A DNA stretch of 64,000 nt from Bugulina stolonifera (lineage: Eukaryota > Bryozoa > Gymnolaemata > Cheilostomatida > Bugulidae): NCBI GenBank assembly GCA_935421135.1, contig OW285193.1, positions 16,044,099 through 16,108,098 on the forward strand, written 5' to 3'. The notes beneath the pieces were generated by a model that saw only the letters and a list, made by a program, of their open reading frames with translations, was not told where the DNA came from and ran no database searches. Numbering within the stretch: the first letter of the stretch is position 1; each line of letters starts with the position of its first letter. The translations under genes were made by a program, and so were the position numbers. Of the stretch, positions 37,601-48,054 are shown in pieces.

Positions 37601-40600
37601 ATTCAGTTTAAATTTTATTCCAACTGCCATAATGATGTACGATAACATTCATCATTATCGTCTGCATAATAATTATCTTCTTTACAGTATTCAATACCAG
37701 AGACAGAGACGACCTACTATTGCTCTTTCCATGAGATACCTCATTTGAACTCAAAACATCACATTATTGCAGTAAGAAAACTATCCTATCATATTAAAAC
37801 CATCATCCGAATTATAAATGGGTCATAAAAAGATGTTGTCCTATCCAGATATTGGGAGAAGATAACTTCCAAAGTTTTGAATTTTAACACTAGCATTCAC
37901 AAAAAATAAATGTCTTAGATTTCCACCTATGCACTGATTTTAGGTTGAGCCAATTATCCAGAAAGGAAATGAAGGATTTGTTCATCATATCCTGATTTAT
38001 GGTTGTTGGGGTGTATCCGAAGCCCATCTTCGAAACAATAACAAGACAGAAGGTGTTTGTTTTACCAATGAGATGCCAGAGTTTGAGGATTCCTGCAGGG
38101 CTGTGGTGTTTGCTTGGGCTGTAGGTGGCGTGGTATGTAGCTGAATGATGAAGCTTTAAGGTTTTTTCTGGTCACTTTACCAAAACAACTAAACATTAGT
38201 TATGTTATTATTATTTTTCAAGGCATATAGCACACAGTGAATTCCCCTCTTATAAATAGAATATACATGTATATAACCCAAATTCTCTAAGTAAAGTGAA
38301 TAAAATTAACTTGTGAGAGCTTGCCAAACACAACCAATATCCTACAGCGTACAAATTGTGGTTTTCTCCCTGGTGAGCTAGAAGTTAATACTGTCTCCCT
38401 ATAAATACAATACCGGTATCCCTTCTCTATAAAATGTAGCATCATGAATTGGAAAAAAATTTATTCTCATCATTCAATTGTAGATTCAATCAATGACGGA
38501 GGCCTTCCAAACCATTGTGTTATTCTACATATGAACTGTATTTTAACATAATTGTATAAATATCCAGGGTTGGGAACTTTGATCTACTTTTGCATTCGAT
38601 TTCCGATTTTCGATTATGCTGACTAAACCAAAGAATACAAGCATTCGATTGTTACTTTACCAAACCAATGATTGTACTTCAATCGATTTTACAATCGATG
38701 ACGATTTTAGAAAATGCACATGTATATGGGTATAATTTTTGTAAAAATGGAGAAATTTATTGTCTTTACTAATTTTGTCTATTACTTTAAAATGTTATAA
38801 CAACTGTGCCTAATATTACCAGTTTTATTTGCATTTTCTCATAGTTTAGAGTTATCTCCTCTACCTTTATGTTTCTTTTTAGCCTCCAAATATTTATATG
38901 TACTGCAAATCTTAGCCAGAAATTCCAGGCTATTATTTCTTATTTGTTGCTAGCCACTCACATTCTATCCTAGCTTACAAATAGAAGCTATTATTTTATT
39001 ATTAAATAAAACAGCTCATCATCATTTTTTTTATTAAAAAGATTAGAACTAAGCTACGAGGCTTTTCATTTGTTTCCTGTACCAAACACTAGCAGATTAA
39101 TTAGCAGCTTAGTGACAATCGAATGCAGCTGTAACCCTATAAAACCAACGAATACATGCATTTCGATGGCTTTGTTGGAAACCGACGATTAGGTGGAATC
39201 GATGGTGAATAGACCAAAGAAAATCGCCATCGAATATCGAATGCTATTGGCGATTCCCAACTCTGTAAATATCACATGCCCGTTTGTAGAAGTATTATAT
39301 GCCCATTTATAGAAATATTACATGCCAGAAGAAGCTGGCTATCCCATTGGTACAAATGACACTTTATCTCCTCAGTACTTTTTGTTGGAAATACATTACG
39401 ACAATCCACAAGTAATCAAAGGTGAGTGAGGTACATGCAGAATAAATATTTCCAGCTATATAATGCTACTATATGCATATAGTAGCATCTAGTAGCATAT
39501 AGTAGCATCTAGTAGCATCTAGTAGCATATAGTAGCATCTAGTAGCATCTAGTAGCATATAGTAGCATATAGTAGCATATAGTAGCATATAGTAGCATAT
39601 AGTAGCATATAGTAGCATATAGTAGCATATAGTAGCATCTAGTAGCATCTAGTAGCATATAGTAGCATATAGTAGCATATAGTAGCATCTAGTAGCATCT
39701 AGTAGCATCTAGTAGCATATAGTAGCATATAGTAGCATCTAGTAGCATCTAGTAGCATCTAGTAGCATCTAGTAGCATATAGTAGCATCTAGTAGCATAT
39801 AGTAGCATATACATTGTAGTAGCATAATTATAGTAACATAATATAGTAGCACATTTACAACCGCAGTTTGGAGGACTGCCAATAATTTCACCTGAACTGA
39901 CATAAATTTACTTTCACTCAATTTTTGTCATGTGGTATTAGAGTTTTATTATGTAACCTTTCCACAATTTCCACCAATTGCAGGACAAGTTGATTCTTCT
40001 GGCATAAGACTCACTTACACACCTACTTTGAGAAAATATGACGTTGGCAACCTGCAGGTTGGAAGTGCTTATGGAATCTTTGTACCTCCCAAAGCAAAGG
40101 AATTTGATGTAATTGGCTACTGCCATAGTGGCTGTACAAAACAGGTAAATCTGCAGGCTAAAGATATTATAGTTCAGATTGTCTCAGCTGTTTGATTCAG
40201 CAGGTAATAGCTATATCAGTATGGTGAACTAACCCAAACTGTATGCAAGTACCATACTGCACAGTTTGTTTAGTGTTTTAAAAGGGTCAACAGTTTAGTG
40301 TGTTAAACTGAAATAGTTCCACCTATGGGCAGCAGGCATACCATTCACACTACTGTTTGCTTTTTACCAACATTATAATTATATGACTTTTTGACTGAGA
40401 TAAAGCTACTGGCCCAACACATTGTAACATTTCTAAAATTTTAGTGGATTCCAGAAGAAGGAGTGAATTTATTTGGATATTTACTTCATTCCCACCTGCT
40501 TGGTATAAAAATCAAGTTGGAGCATTATAGAAATGGTAAGGCAGTGGAGATAATGACACAAGATAATAATTATGATTTCAACTTTCAAGATAATAGAAGA

Positions 40601-42922
40601 TTTAAAGAGTATAAGAAGCTTCTGCCAGTGAGTAGCATAACACCTGTGCAGTAAATGAAAGAAATTGCATAACGAGTGTTAGCGGCAGAATCAACTAAGT
40701 TGGGTACCAATTGTATTTAGGGGTTTGACATCTTTTCACATCATGTGATCTAACATCATGTGATCTAACTAACATCACATAATGTTGTAATTGTAATTGG
40801 CGACAGGTTGAGCATACAGAAACTGCACAACTTTGATTGTAATTCATTCTAAAATTTCCCTGAAAGACTAGTTCCTGTATAAGCTGTTTTGTCTTGCCTC
40901 AGATGCATGGTTATTTATCTAAAAAAATGATTTTATTTACAAAGTTTAAAAAGTTTTGTTTGTAATTATGTTGTTACAGGGAGACACTCTGAAGATTACC
41001 TGCACATACAAATCTACAGAGAGAACAATGGTTACCTACGTGAGTATATTGTGATATAACAAGAGTGTATTTTGAAACAAAATTGCCAAGTTGTACATGT
41101 ACGTTAGTTTTAACGCAGATATTGTCTAAGGATGCCATGTGGAAGGAACAAAGACAGTTTAAGTCATAAAATACATAATATTATGTGTGTACCACAGATG
41201 GTTCAGATGCTGGGAAGTAATAGGATGTGGTGCTCCTACTCTCAGTTACTCATAAAACACCGTTAAAATATTTTAAGATTGCCTGTGTTTATGGACATGG
41301 TACAATGTATAATCTGCAATAAATCTTTTACAGTAGCTTTAATTGAATTACTTGGGTGGAACCTTTTTGCTATAGTAGACTGAGATATGTTTTTTATACA
41401 GGGTGGTCTTCCAACTTCTGCAGAAATGTGTTTGACATACATTACCTACTACCCTAAGCAGAGTGCTGAAAAATGTATGTCCGTCCCTGGATTCATGTTT
41501 AATCGAGTTGATAGTCTCTACTCTGGACTCTCCCTTGAACCTAATGTGTAAGTTGTTTCATGATGCTACTATACATAAACTCCTGTACAATTTTCATAAT
41601 GTAATTGAAGTATTACCCTGACTGGAATTATATGTACTACATTGCATTTTTTAAGTATCCGAATAATTTAAATCTAGTGTGACAACACCACTTGTGGCGT
41701 ACTTTATGTTGTATTATAACTGCAGGTTGATTCAATGTTGAACACACATGCATTTGTATAATTTCGCTGCTGGTGTAGATAATTAGGCAATAGAACACTG
41801 GTCTATCACCACATGTCACTGTAATTTTGTTGTCTGTCTAGTTGCCAATTAAGACATTTTCGGCCAACAGTACTGGAGTTAGCAACAGCTCATGTTAAGT
41901 AGAAGTGTGATTAATAGATTGATTTATCTAATATGTCACATTATACATTATTATCTTTTCTAAGGCTATGATAAAATATAAAATCAAATCATGATATGAG
42001 ATTGCTAACGCAGCACTATATGTGATACAGTAAAAACACTATACGAAAGGCTGTTCACCCCATTTAAGCTGACAAAGCCTTATTCTGGGCTCAAAAAGCC
42101 TCTGTATGTTTGTATAAGTTTGTCGAAGATCACTTTGGAGCACTGCTGTAATTGGGTAGTAAATAGCACAGCAACGCCAATTACACAATTCTTTGAAGAC
42201 AAATCTAATGAACTACATGTATAGTTGTATCATATTCACGATTTCAGTTCAGTGTAACCATACCCAATTTTGATATTTCCAGTTATCTGTGACAGTTGTC
42301 TAGTATTTCATAATTATTAATTAATATTTTGGTGCTTCAACATATCAAATTATGACTTAAATAACATTCAAGTGGGTTTTTATGGACAATGTTATAACAG
42401 GAAATTAGTTGATCGTTTTTACAGTGTATAATTTATACATGTAAGATTTCGCTCATAATGGTGATCGAGTTACAGGAGGTTAACTTCAAAGTTTAATGTT
42501 TATAAGGAGAGTGGACGCTGCTAGTGTCAATTTGAGATAGAGCACTGATATTCATGGCCATTTCATTCAAATTCGTAAAAAAAAAGTTGAAATACATGTA
42601 TTTCATCATTCAACTTTTTTAGATGTTTGTGTTTGTTTTAGCACAATAGATGAATCAGGATCTCCTGTAGTTCAAGTAAATGATGCTCTCAACTCAGTGT
42701 CAGACTGGACTGATGAGAAAATTAGCTCGGCACAAGCTGGCTACAAAGAAACAAATCCTTATTCTGTCTGCTTCAAGAATGGTGGCGAGCGACATGAGGT
42801 AGGATAATTGACACATTACCATTCTAAAAACAACAGAGCATCTTGTAGTATTTTGGAAATTTTATCAAAATAGGAGCAATAAGTCTATGGATAAATTAAT
42901 GTTCACTTTAACTTTTTAGTGA
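34616..42922 (+). CDS. DBH/MOXD1-like copper type II monooxygenase, array copy C (truncated by a stop in exon 13)
   Basis: Very similar to copy B. Exons: 34616-34774, 34953-35066, 35748-35894, 37172-37354, 37688-37771, 37944-38132, 39313-39421, 39984-40144, 40445-40627, 40980-41039, 41402-41547, 42642-42798, 42920-42922; 564 aa. It has a signal peptide, DOMON domain, and all copper ligands: VHH (H243, H244), IHYDN (H320), HSH (H397, H399) and AEMC (M472). The first codon of exon 13, GGA in B, is TGA here (42920-42922), so the acidic linker and hydrophobic tail are lost although still readable downstream. The protein should be soluble if made. A stop in the last exon should not trigger strong nonsense-mediated decay, so I treat it as a gene, but early decay is possible. 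Intron 6 holds a hAT MITE and intron 7 a minisatellite. Confidence 0.83.
38565..39265. mobile_element. Non-autonomous hAT element (701 bp MITE)
   Basis: Perfect 8-bp duplications TAAATATC lie at 38557-38564 and 39266-39273. Inverted ends read CAGGGTTGGGAA (left) and CAGAGTTGGGAA (right, inward). Subterminal ATCGA/TCGAT motifs are frequent on both sides. No coding capacity. It sits in intron 6 of copy C, inside the duplicated splice-acceptor array. Confidence 0.88.
39471..39840 (+). repeat. 10-bp minisatellite in two variants (AGTAGCATAT / AGTAGCATCT)
   Basis: 33 units in exact register at 39481-39810, differing only at position 9 (A or C), with decayed units on both edges. It lies in intron 7 of copy C, just after the exon 7 donor. 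Confidence 0.95.
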
Positions 42923-43078
42923 GCTACGTTTGACCCATCTTTGTATCCTACAATTGAAGAAGTGGAAAAAGAAGATCCATGCAAGGAAAAAGAAGACAAC
43001 TCTCCTTCAAGCTCAATGAGTGTGTGGAGTGGCTGTGTTAATGTAGTAATACCTCTTGTAATTTGTCTGACTTACTAA
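42923..43078 (+). other. Untranslated relic of the copy C tail
   Basis: In frame after the TGA this sequence still encodes ATFDPSLYPTIEE, EDPCKEKEDNSPSSSMS and a hydrophobic end (VVIPLVICLTY) up to TAA at 43076-43078, with no further lesion. The preservation implies that the stop is recent. Confidence 0.8.
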
Positions 43079-43219
43079 GGTACAATGGTGTCATACTGCC
43101 CAGGAAAATATGAGATGAGCATCAATAGAAATATTTCACTAAAGGAGGTATGAACTTAAAAAGATGGGTATGATACCACTTTCCTCTCACTTTCTAGTAG
43201 TATACCATAAAACTCTTCA

Positions 43220-43225
43220 ATTAAA
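43220..43225 (+). promoter_or_regulatory. ATTAAA poly(A) signal of copy C
   Basis: Same TTCAATTAAAGCAATAGTTC context as after copy B, about 300 bases after the truncating stop. Confidence 0.45.
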
Positions 43226-43708
43226 GCAATAGTTCAACAGGACTATTGTATTGACCTTATTATGGTGCTACTTCTTATCAAAAACAGGCTATTAGTAAAA
43301 TAATTATTTGTCACTGTATTGTTAGTTTCATTCCTAAGAGTTTATTAGTTTTTACAGCATCAATCTTTACATGCATCATAATACTACTACATACATAATC
43401 AACTACAGAATAGCGGTTTTCACTGGTTTTCACTGTAAATTTAGTCGTAGTGTTGAATATTCTAATGCAAAATTGTATAAAAATACAAATAATGCTGATG
43501 TATTAAATTCACACCTCTGTGTACAAATTTATGAATTATGCAATTATGAGGTTGTCTGAAATCACCAGCTTTGTTAGCGGTGCTATTTTTGTACTCCAAA
43601 ATTGAATTTTATTGGTTGAATTATTTAGGTCACAGTTACCTAATATTCCAGAATAATAAACCTTGAGTATCACTTGACGTTGTATGAACATACTGCATAG
43701 AATCATAT

Positions 43709-44370
43709 TGTGATGGTACGCCCAGTCGTATCTTACATCTGACACTCATTATTGCGTGCATACATGTATATATCTGCTTGTACTTTACTCTTATATTGTT
43801 ATATATGATTGTATGATTATATCTAAGTCTTTTAATGCCTTTTATACCCATGTACAGAGGCCCGACCTCTCAGAATCCATTGATATTCATTTTGTACATG
43901 AATTGGACCATTATAAGCAACTTTTGTAGAACCCGACCTATTTTGGGTCGGCCGTCGGGCTTCCGGCGGCCATCTTGTTGCGCAACTTCCGGACGACCAC
44001 ACGTCGTCTTTTCCCGACGTCATGTCGGCCGGAAGTCCTTATACTATATAAAGGGCACTGTTTTACTGTTCATTGTCTCAGTCTACACTTGGCTTTCAAT
44101 AAAGACACATCTATACTTGATACAGGGACTCTCTCCTCCTTTTACTAGGTCATTCGCTTTGCGAACCGCCTACTAGGTTGAACTACTCTCTTTCATTGTA
44201 TAGTCTGAAGGTCGAACTTGAGATCAGATGGGTCGTCTTTGGTAGTATTTGGGCTACTGAGACCGCTCGATCTTTCATGTAATGCGAAGTCCTATTACCA
44301 CTCATAGGCACTTCATTTCTGGGTCGATAGTCGTCCAAGGACGACCGCACCAAAACACAGAAACCATTAC
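43709..44370 (+). repeat. 5' LTR
   Basis: Begins TGTGATGGTACGCCCAGTCG and ends CAGAAACCATTAC. Contains a TATA box (TATATAAAG, 44045-44053) and a poly(A) signal (AATAAA, 44098-44103), which gives a normal U3-R-U5 order with transcription start expected between them. Confidence 0.92.
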
Positions 44371-44372
44371 TT

Positions 44373-44392
44373 TGGTGGCAGCGGTGGGATTC
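44373..44392 (+). promoter_or_regulatory. Putative primer binding site
   Basis: TGGTGGCAGCGGTGGGA begins two bases after the 5' LTR. TGG would pair with the CCA end of a tRNA, as in most LTR elements. Which tRNA cannot be told without the host tRNA set. Confidence 0.6.
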
Positions 44393-44705
44393 TAAGGTCG
44401 TACTCTTACGATACGAAGCGAAGGAAGGTGACCTCGGCCTCGGGTGACCGACCGACCTCATTCTTCAATACTTCTACGGCGATTTAGGACTCGGACCCGG
44501 GAACCTTGGATACGAGAAGGTGACAAACGCTAAAGTGCACCCATAATTCTCGTGGTTCCGCTGGATGTAGCCCGACCTACGCCGGATCTTCAATCAAAGA
44601 CCGACCTCGGATCCAGAACAGATTGACGGTACTCAGTACGACCATTAGGCCGACACGGCCTAACAAACCAAAGCAGTTTTACTCACTACCCGACACCCTA
44701 CCGAC

Positions 44706-47456
44706 ATGGACCGAATAAGGAACCTGCTTCAGCAGGTAATGTACCAAGCCGAGCAGGACCTCAAAACACTCAGCTACAACGGACAAGAGGACGTCGAACT
44801 CTTCATAGAAGACTTCACCGCTATGGCAGAGCATTGCAACTGGAATGACAGAGCACGCCTCATACGGCTTAGAGCCGCCCTACACGGGCCCGCACAAGAA
44901 TGCGGCCGACCCCGATCAGTCGAAGAGATATTTTCCCGACTGAGGGAACAGTATGGACTATCTGCCAGAGAAGCCCGATGGAAGCTGTCCACCCTGGAAC
45001 AGCCAGCCCACACGTCCCTCAGAGACTATGCAGCTCTCATCCGCAGACTGATGGCAACAGCCTTTGAAGGAGCACCCCCTGCATCTTTGGAAGAGTGGGC
45101 TGTAGAGAAGTTCTGCCTCTCAGTCCACGACCGCGGCCTACGCTGGTACTACACATGGTTACAGCCCGATGATATGGAGGAAGCCCTGGAAACCGGAACA
45201 GCCTTCCAGAGTAACAAGGGTGGCAAGGCCAACCCTCCAAAGCCACAAGAGGAGCTTCCCGCCGACCTCCTACGGAAAGCCCTACATACCCTCCTACAGA
45301 AATGTCAAGGCACAGATGACGGGCCGACGGACACACTAGAACCCGTCCCAGTAGACGAACCCATTCCTACTGGAGCCCAGCAAGGAGAAGGTGGACCACC
45401 CCACAATGGTCGTCCACAAAGGCCGACGGATACATCAGAACCCGTCCCAGTAGATGAACCCATTCCTACTGAGGCCACACCCAAGAAGAGTGGACCAAAC
45501 CACAATGGTCGTCCACTGAGGCCGACGGACACATCAGAACCCGTCCTAGTGGAAGAACCTATACCCACTAAGCCTAAAGTCAAGAGTAGCCACTCCAAAC
45601 AGAAAACCCCACGGGTAACTAGCCCATCACACTCCAGGCCGACGGCGTCACCTACACCCGTCACAGTGGATGAACCTAAACCCACTAGGCCAACATCAGG
45701 CAAGAAACGACCCCACTCAAAGCCGGACACATCCGAAGTGACCACAGATCACCCCCCAAGGCTGAAAGGACGACTCATATGTCCCGCCCCGTCGGACCAA
45801 ACCTCACAAGGTAAACCCGACCTATCCTCAACTCAGAAGGATCGACAGGATCTGGCCACGTCCAGACCCGACACTAATCAGCAATTGATTCCCGCCCAAA
45901 TTCAGTATGCCCCGACGGACGACTTATCGTGTGTAGAACTGCCAGACACTACAGTCCAAGTCCGCGGCCTGAGGATCGACACGGAGCAAACCGTGCTGGA
46001 CCAAACCAGAGAGCTACCTCTGAACCTCTCGAAGAATGTTCAAGTTTCAACAGCCCGACCTGATCCAGAGGACGCGAAAAGTCGCGTAGCCGAACCTCAA
46101 GACATAATCCCAACGACGGAGATACAGTCTATACTGCCAGCAGTTCAAGTACACAAAGCAAAACGCTCTTGTACGGAATCTAGCATTGCCGAACAGTTTC
46201 AGCCGAAAATACAGATTGCCGAACTCTCGAAGTCCCCTAAAGCGGATAAGAAGCAATCGAAGGCAACTATTGCCGTGTTCCCGCGCTTATTTGACGAGTC
46301 GAACAAAGAAAATGTGCCTGAGGCATTGCCTACAATTGAGCCAATTGCTCATCCCTCGGCTAGTATAAATACGACAGCTCACAGACGAGTAGTCCTTTCT
46401 CGTCCAGCACTTCACCGAAGCACATGTACCCCTACATGTAGCAACTCCTGCACTCCTCGTGTCACTGGTGAAGTTAATAGCAGCACTCGTATCCTTTCTC
46501 ATTCTCGTGCAGACGAGACGGCTACTCCTCCTAGTATGGATCACTCCAACCAGCCTGTCTTCACGGCTGAAGGTAAGCAAATCTCAGTGTTACCAGTAAG
46601 GACCGAATCAGAATTAGAGGTACAATCAACACCTGTGAGACTGTCAGGCATGAATTCTCTCTCCCTCCCCACTCGGCATAGACCAGTCGGGACAGAGGAG
46701 AATTCCCCTGAACATTCTCACAGGAAAGAGCATGAGTTAGAAGGCGGAGGCTACACATCAGATGAATTATGTGTTGTAGATGCATCTCCTCTACGGAAGA
46801 CGCTCACGCCAGACGGCACGCCTCCACCCACTCCACCTCCTGTTACCTTTACCCTGAAGTTAGCTACAATTAAGCTGCACAAACTCACTGACAAGCTGCC
46901 CATCGAGTCGTCCCAGCATTCCGGAGCCACTAAGCCATGGATTAGTACCTTCACTCAACAAGCCCGAGACGACTTGGCTAGAAGGAGTCAACCTAACCTC
47001 AAATGTGCAAAGTGTGGCTTCTCCGGCACCCTCAAGAGACTGAACATTCACATTTGGCAGCACTTTGCCCGCTTCTACTGTCGCTGCGGACGCAGCTCAG
47101 TTAGCCGTGATGCTCTAGGCCATCACTTCAGTCGGAGATCCAGTATCTGTGGGAAACGTCTCTTCCTCACGGACGGGCCCAGCTATGGGGCCCTCATGGA
47201 ATGGTGGGGCGTAAAGGATCCCCACCATTTCTACCATGTTGTCCTACTATGGATGGACAGTCGGGGACAAATAAACCAGTTTATTTGCCCAGCTCCTCCT
47301 CAACAAGGAAGCGACCTCCCAAGAGACGGCACAGCCCATCTCCAGAACAGACCCCCGACTCCGCACCTTCTGATGCTACCTCCTCCTCTTCCTCGTCGCC
47401 TACCACTCCTGCTGGACCTTCTCTCTGGCGACCTCCTGCTAGTACCTCCGCAGTAA
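44706..47456 (+). CDS. Gag-like protein with proline-rich repeats and C2H2-type zinc fingers
   Basis: 916 aa. Residues about 1-160 resemble the Ty3/gypsy retrotransposon Gag core: an alpha-helical segment with VELFIEDFTAMAEHCNW, RLIRLRAALHGPAQE, SRLREQYGLSAREA and a Trp-rich end. Residues about 200-310 hold four to five imperfect copies of a TDTSEPVPVDEPIPT unit, followed by a long Ser/Thr/Pro-rich, probably disordered stretch. Near residue 766, CAKCGFSGTLKRLNIHIWQH fits C-x2-C-x11-H-x3-H (classical C2H2). A second C-x-C...HH...C cluster follows. This replaces the CCHC knuckle usual in Gag. It should assemble particles and bind nucleic acid; the finger specificity is unknown. The start is the first ATG of the long frame, 335 bases after the LTR. 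Confidence 0.82.
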   Translation: MDRIRNLLQQVMYQAEQDLKTLSYNGQEDVELFIEDFTAMAEHCNWNDRARLIRLRAALHGPAQECGRPRSVEEIFSRLREQYGLSAREARWKLSTLEQPAHTSLRDYAALIRRLMATAFEGAPPASLEEWAVEKFCLSVHDRGLRWYYTWLQPDDMEEALETGTAFQSNKGGKANPPKPQEELPADLLRKALHTLLQKCQGTDDGPTDTLEPVPVDEPIPTGAQQGEGGPPHNGRPQRPTDTSEPVPVDEPIPTEATPKKSGPNHNGRPLRPTDTSEPVLVEEPIPTKPKVKSSHSKQKTPRVTSPSHSRPTASPTPVTVDEPKPTRPTSGKKRPHSKPDTSEVTTDHPPRLKGRLICPAPSDQTSQGKPDLSSTQKDRQDLATSRPDTNQQLIPAQIQYAPTDDLSCVELPDTTVQVRGLRIDTEQTVLDQTRELPLNLSKNVQVSTARPDPEDAKSRVAEPQDIIPTTEIQSILPAVQVHKAKRSCTESSIAEQFQPKIQIAELSKSPKADKKQSKATIAVFPRLFDESNKENVPEALPTIEPIAHPSASINTTAHRRVVLSRPALHRSTCTPTCSNSCTPRVTGEVNSSTRILSHSRADETATPPSMDHSNQPVFTAEGKQISVLPVRTESELEVQSTPVRLSGMNSLSLPTRHRPVGTEENSPEHSHRKEHELEGGGYTSDELCVVDASPLRKTLTPDGTPPPTPPPVTFTLKLATIKLHKLTDKLPIESSQHSGATKPWISTFTQQARDDLARRSQPNLKCAKCGFSGTLKRLNIHIWQHFARFYCRCGRSSVSRDALGHHFSRRSSICGKRLFLTDGPSYGALMEWWGVKDPHHFYHVVLLWMDSRGQINQFICPAPPQQGSDLPRDGTAHLQNRPPTPHLLMLPPPLPRRLPLLLDLLSGDLLLVPPQ

Positions 47457-48041
47457 GTGTCGGCCCCTGGCCGACGCGGACGTCTACCCTCTTGGAAGAC
47501 AAGGCCTGCTCCAAGGAAGAGTATGCCTGCTCCTCAGTCAGGCCCTCTCTACGAAGGCTCTCCACCCAAGGTCTCATGTGCAGCTTCTTGTACAGCTTCT
47601 CCGACTCTACTGATCGAGCCACTGCAGTCCAGGCCCACACTAGAGGTCTCACCGCACCGCTCTCCTTATACACCTGCCAGGGACCTACTCCGAGCCACTC
47701 CAGACTCTCCTGCCGTCCAGTCCCCACCTCCTGCATCTCCTGTACTAACTCAGCCGAATGCCACACGTCCTGCATCTCCGGATCCGTCGTTCATGCAACA
47801 ACTTGCTGAACTCAAGCCACGGATTCACTACCTTGCCAGCCGTCAACAGGTGGGGGACACTCTACGCCAACACCTGGAACCCCTCTATGCTCGAGAAATA
47901 GCTCTTCGCGAACTAGCCAACCAGCATCTAAACCACCCCCGACGACTCCAGCTCGTACAAGCAGACTTGGATATAGTATCCAGAGAATCTACACTGTACC
48001 GTACCCTTCTTAACTTGACACTAGAGACACCCATGACCTAG
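47457..48041 (+). CDS. In-frame extension of the Gag-like protein after a TAA stop
   Basis: Directly after TAA (47454-47456) the same frame stays open for 194 codons, to TAG at 48039-48041. It has no ATG near its start (first codon GTG), so it is likely reached by stop readthrough or splicing, or the TAA is a mutation. The first part is Pro/Ser-rich like the preceding segment. The last 80 residues (LAELKPRIHYLASRQQ onward, with LYAREIALRELANQHL) look helical or coiled-coil. No pol motif is present. The bases around the TAA, GCA-GTAAGTG, match a consensus splice donor. Confidence 0.55.
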   Translation: MSAPGRRGRLPSWKTRPAPRKSMPAPQSGPLYEGSPPKVSCAASCTASPTLLIEPLQSRPTLEVSPHRSPYTPARDLLRATPDSPAVQSPPPASPVLTQPNATRPASPDPSFMQQLAELKPRIHYLASRQQVGDTLRQHLEPLYAREIALRELANQHLNHPRRLQLVQADLDIVSRESTLYRTLLNLTLETPMT

Positions 48042-48044
48042 TGT

Positions 48045-48054
48045 GAGGGGGCTA
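48045..48054 (+). promoter_or_regulatory. Polypurine tract
   Basis: GAGGGGG (48045-48051) followed by CTA immediately before the 3' LTR, in the position of the plus-strand primer. Confidence 0.65.

Noticed and set aside
43832..44176. 113-codon frame in the 5' LTR, repeated in the 3' LTR
   Set aside because: Covers promoter and poly(A) signals of the LTR. Conservation between the two copies only reflects LTR identity.
45305..47775. Antisense frames of up to 164 codons opposite the Gag-like frame
   Set aside because: Shadow frames of a GC-rich, Pro/Ser-rich coding region with no independent support.
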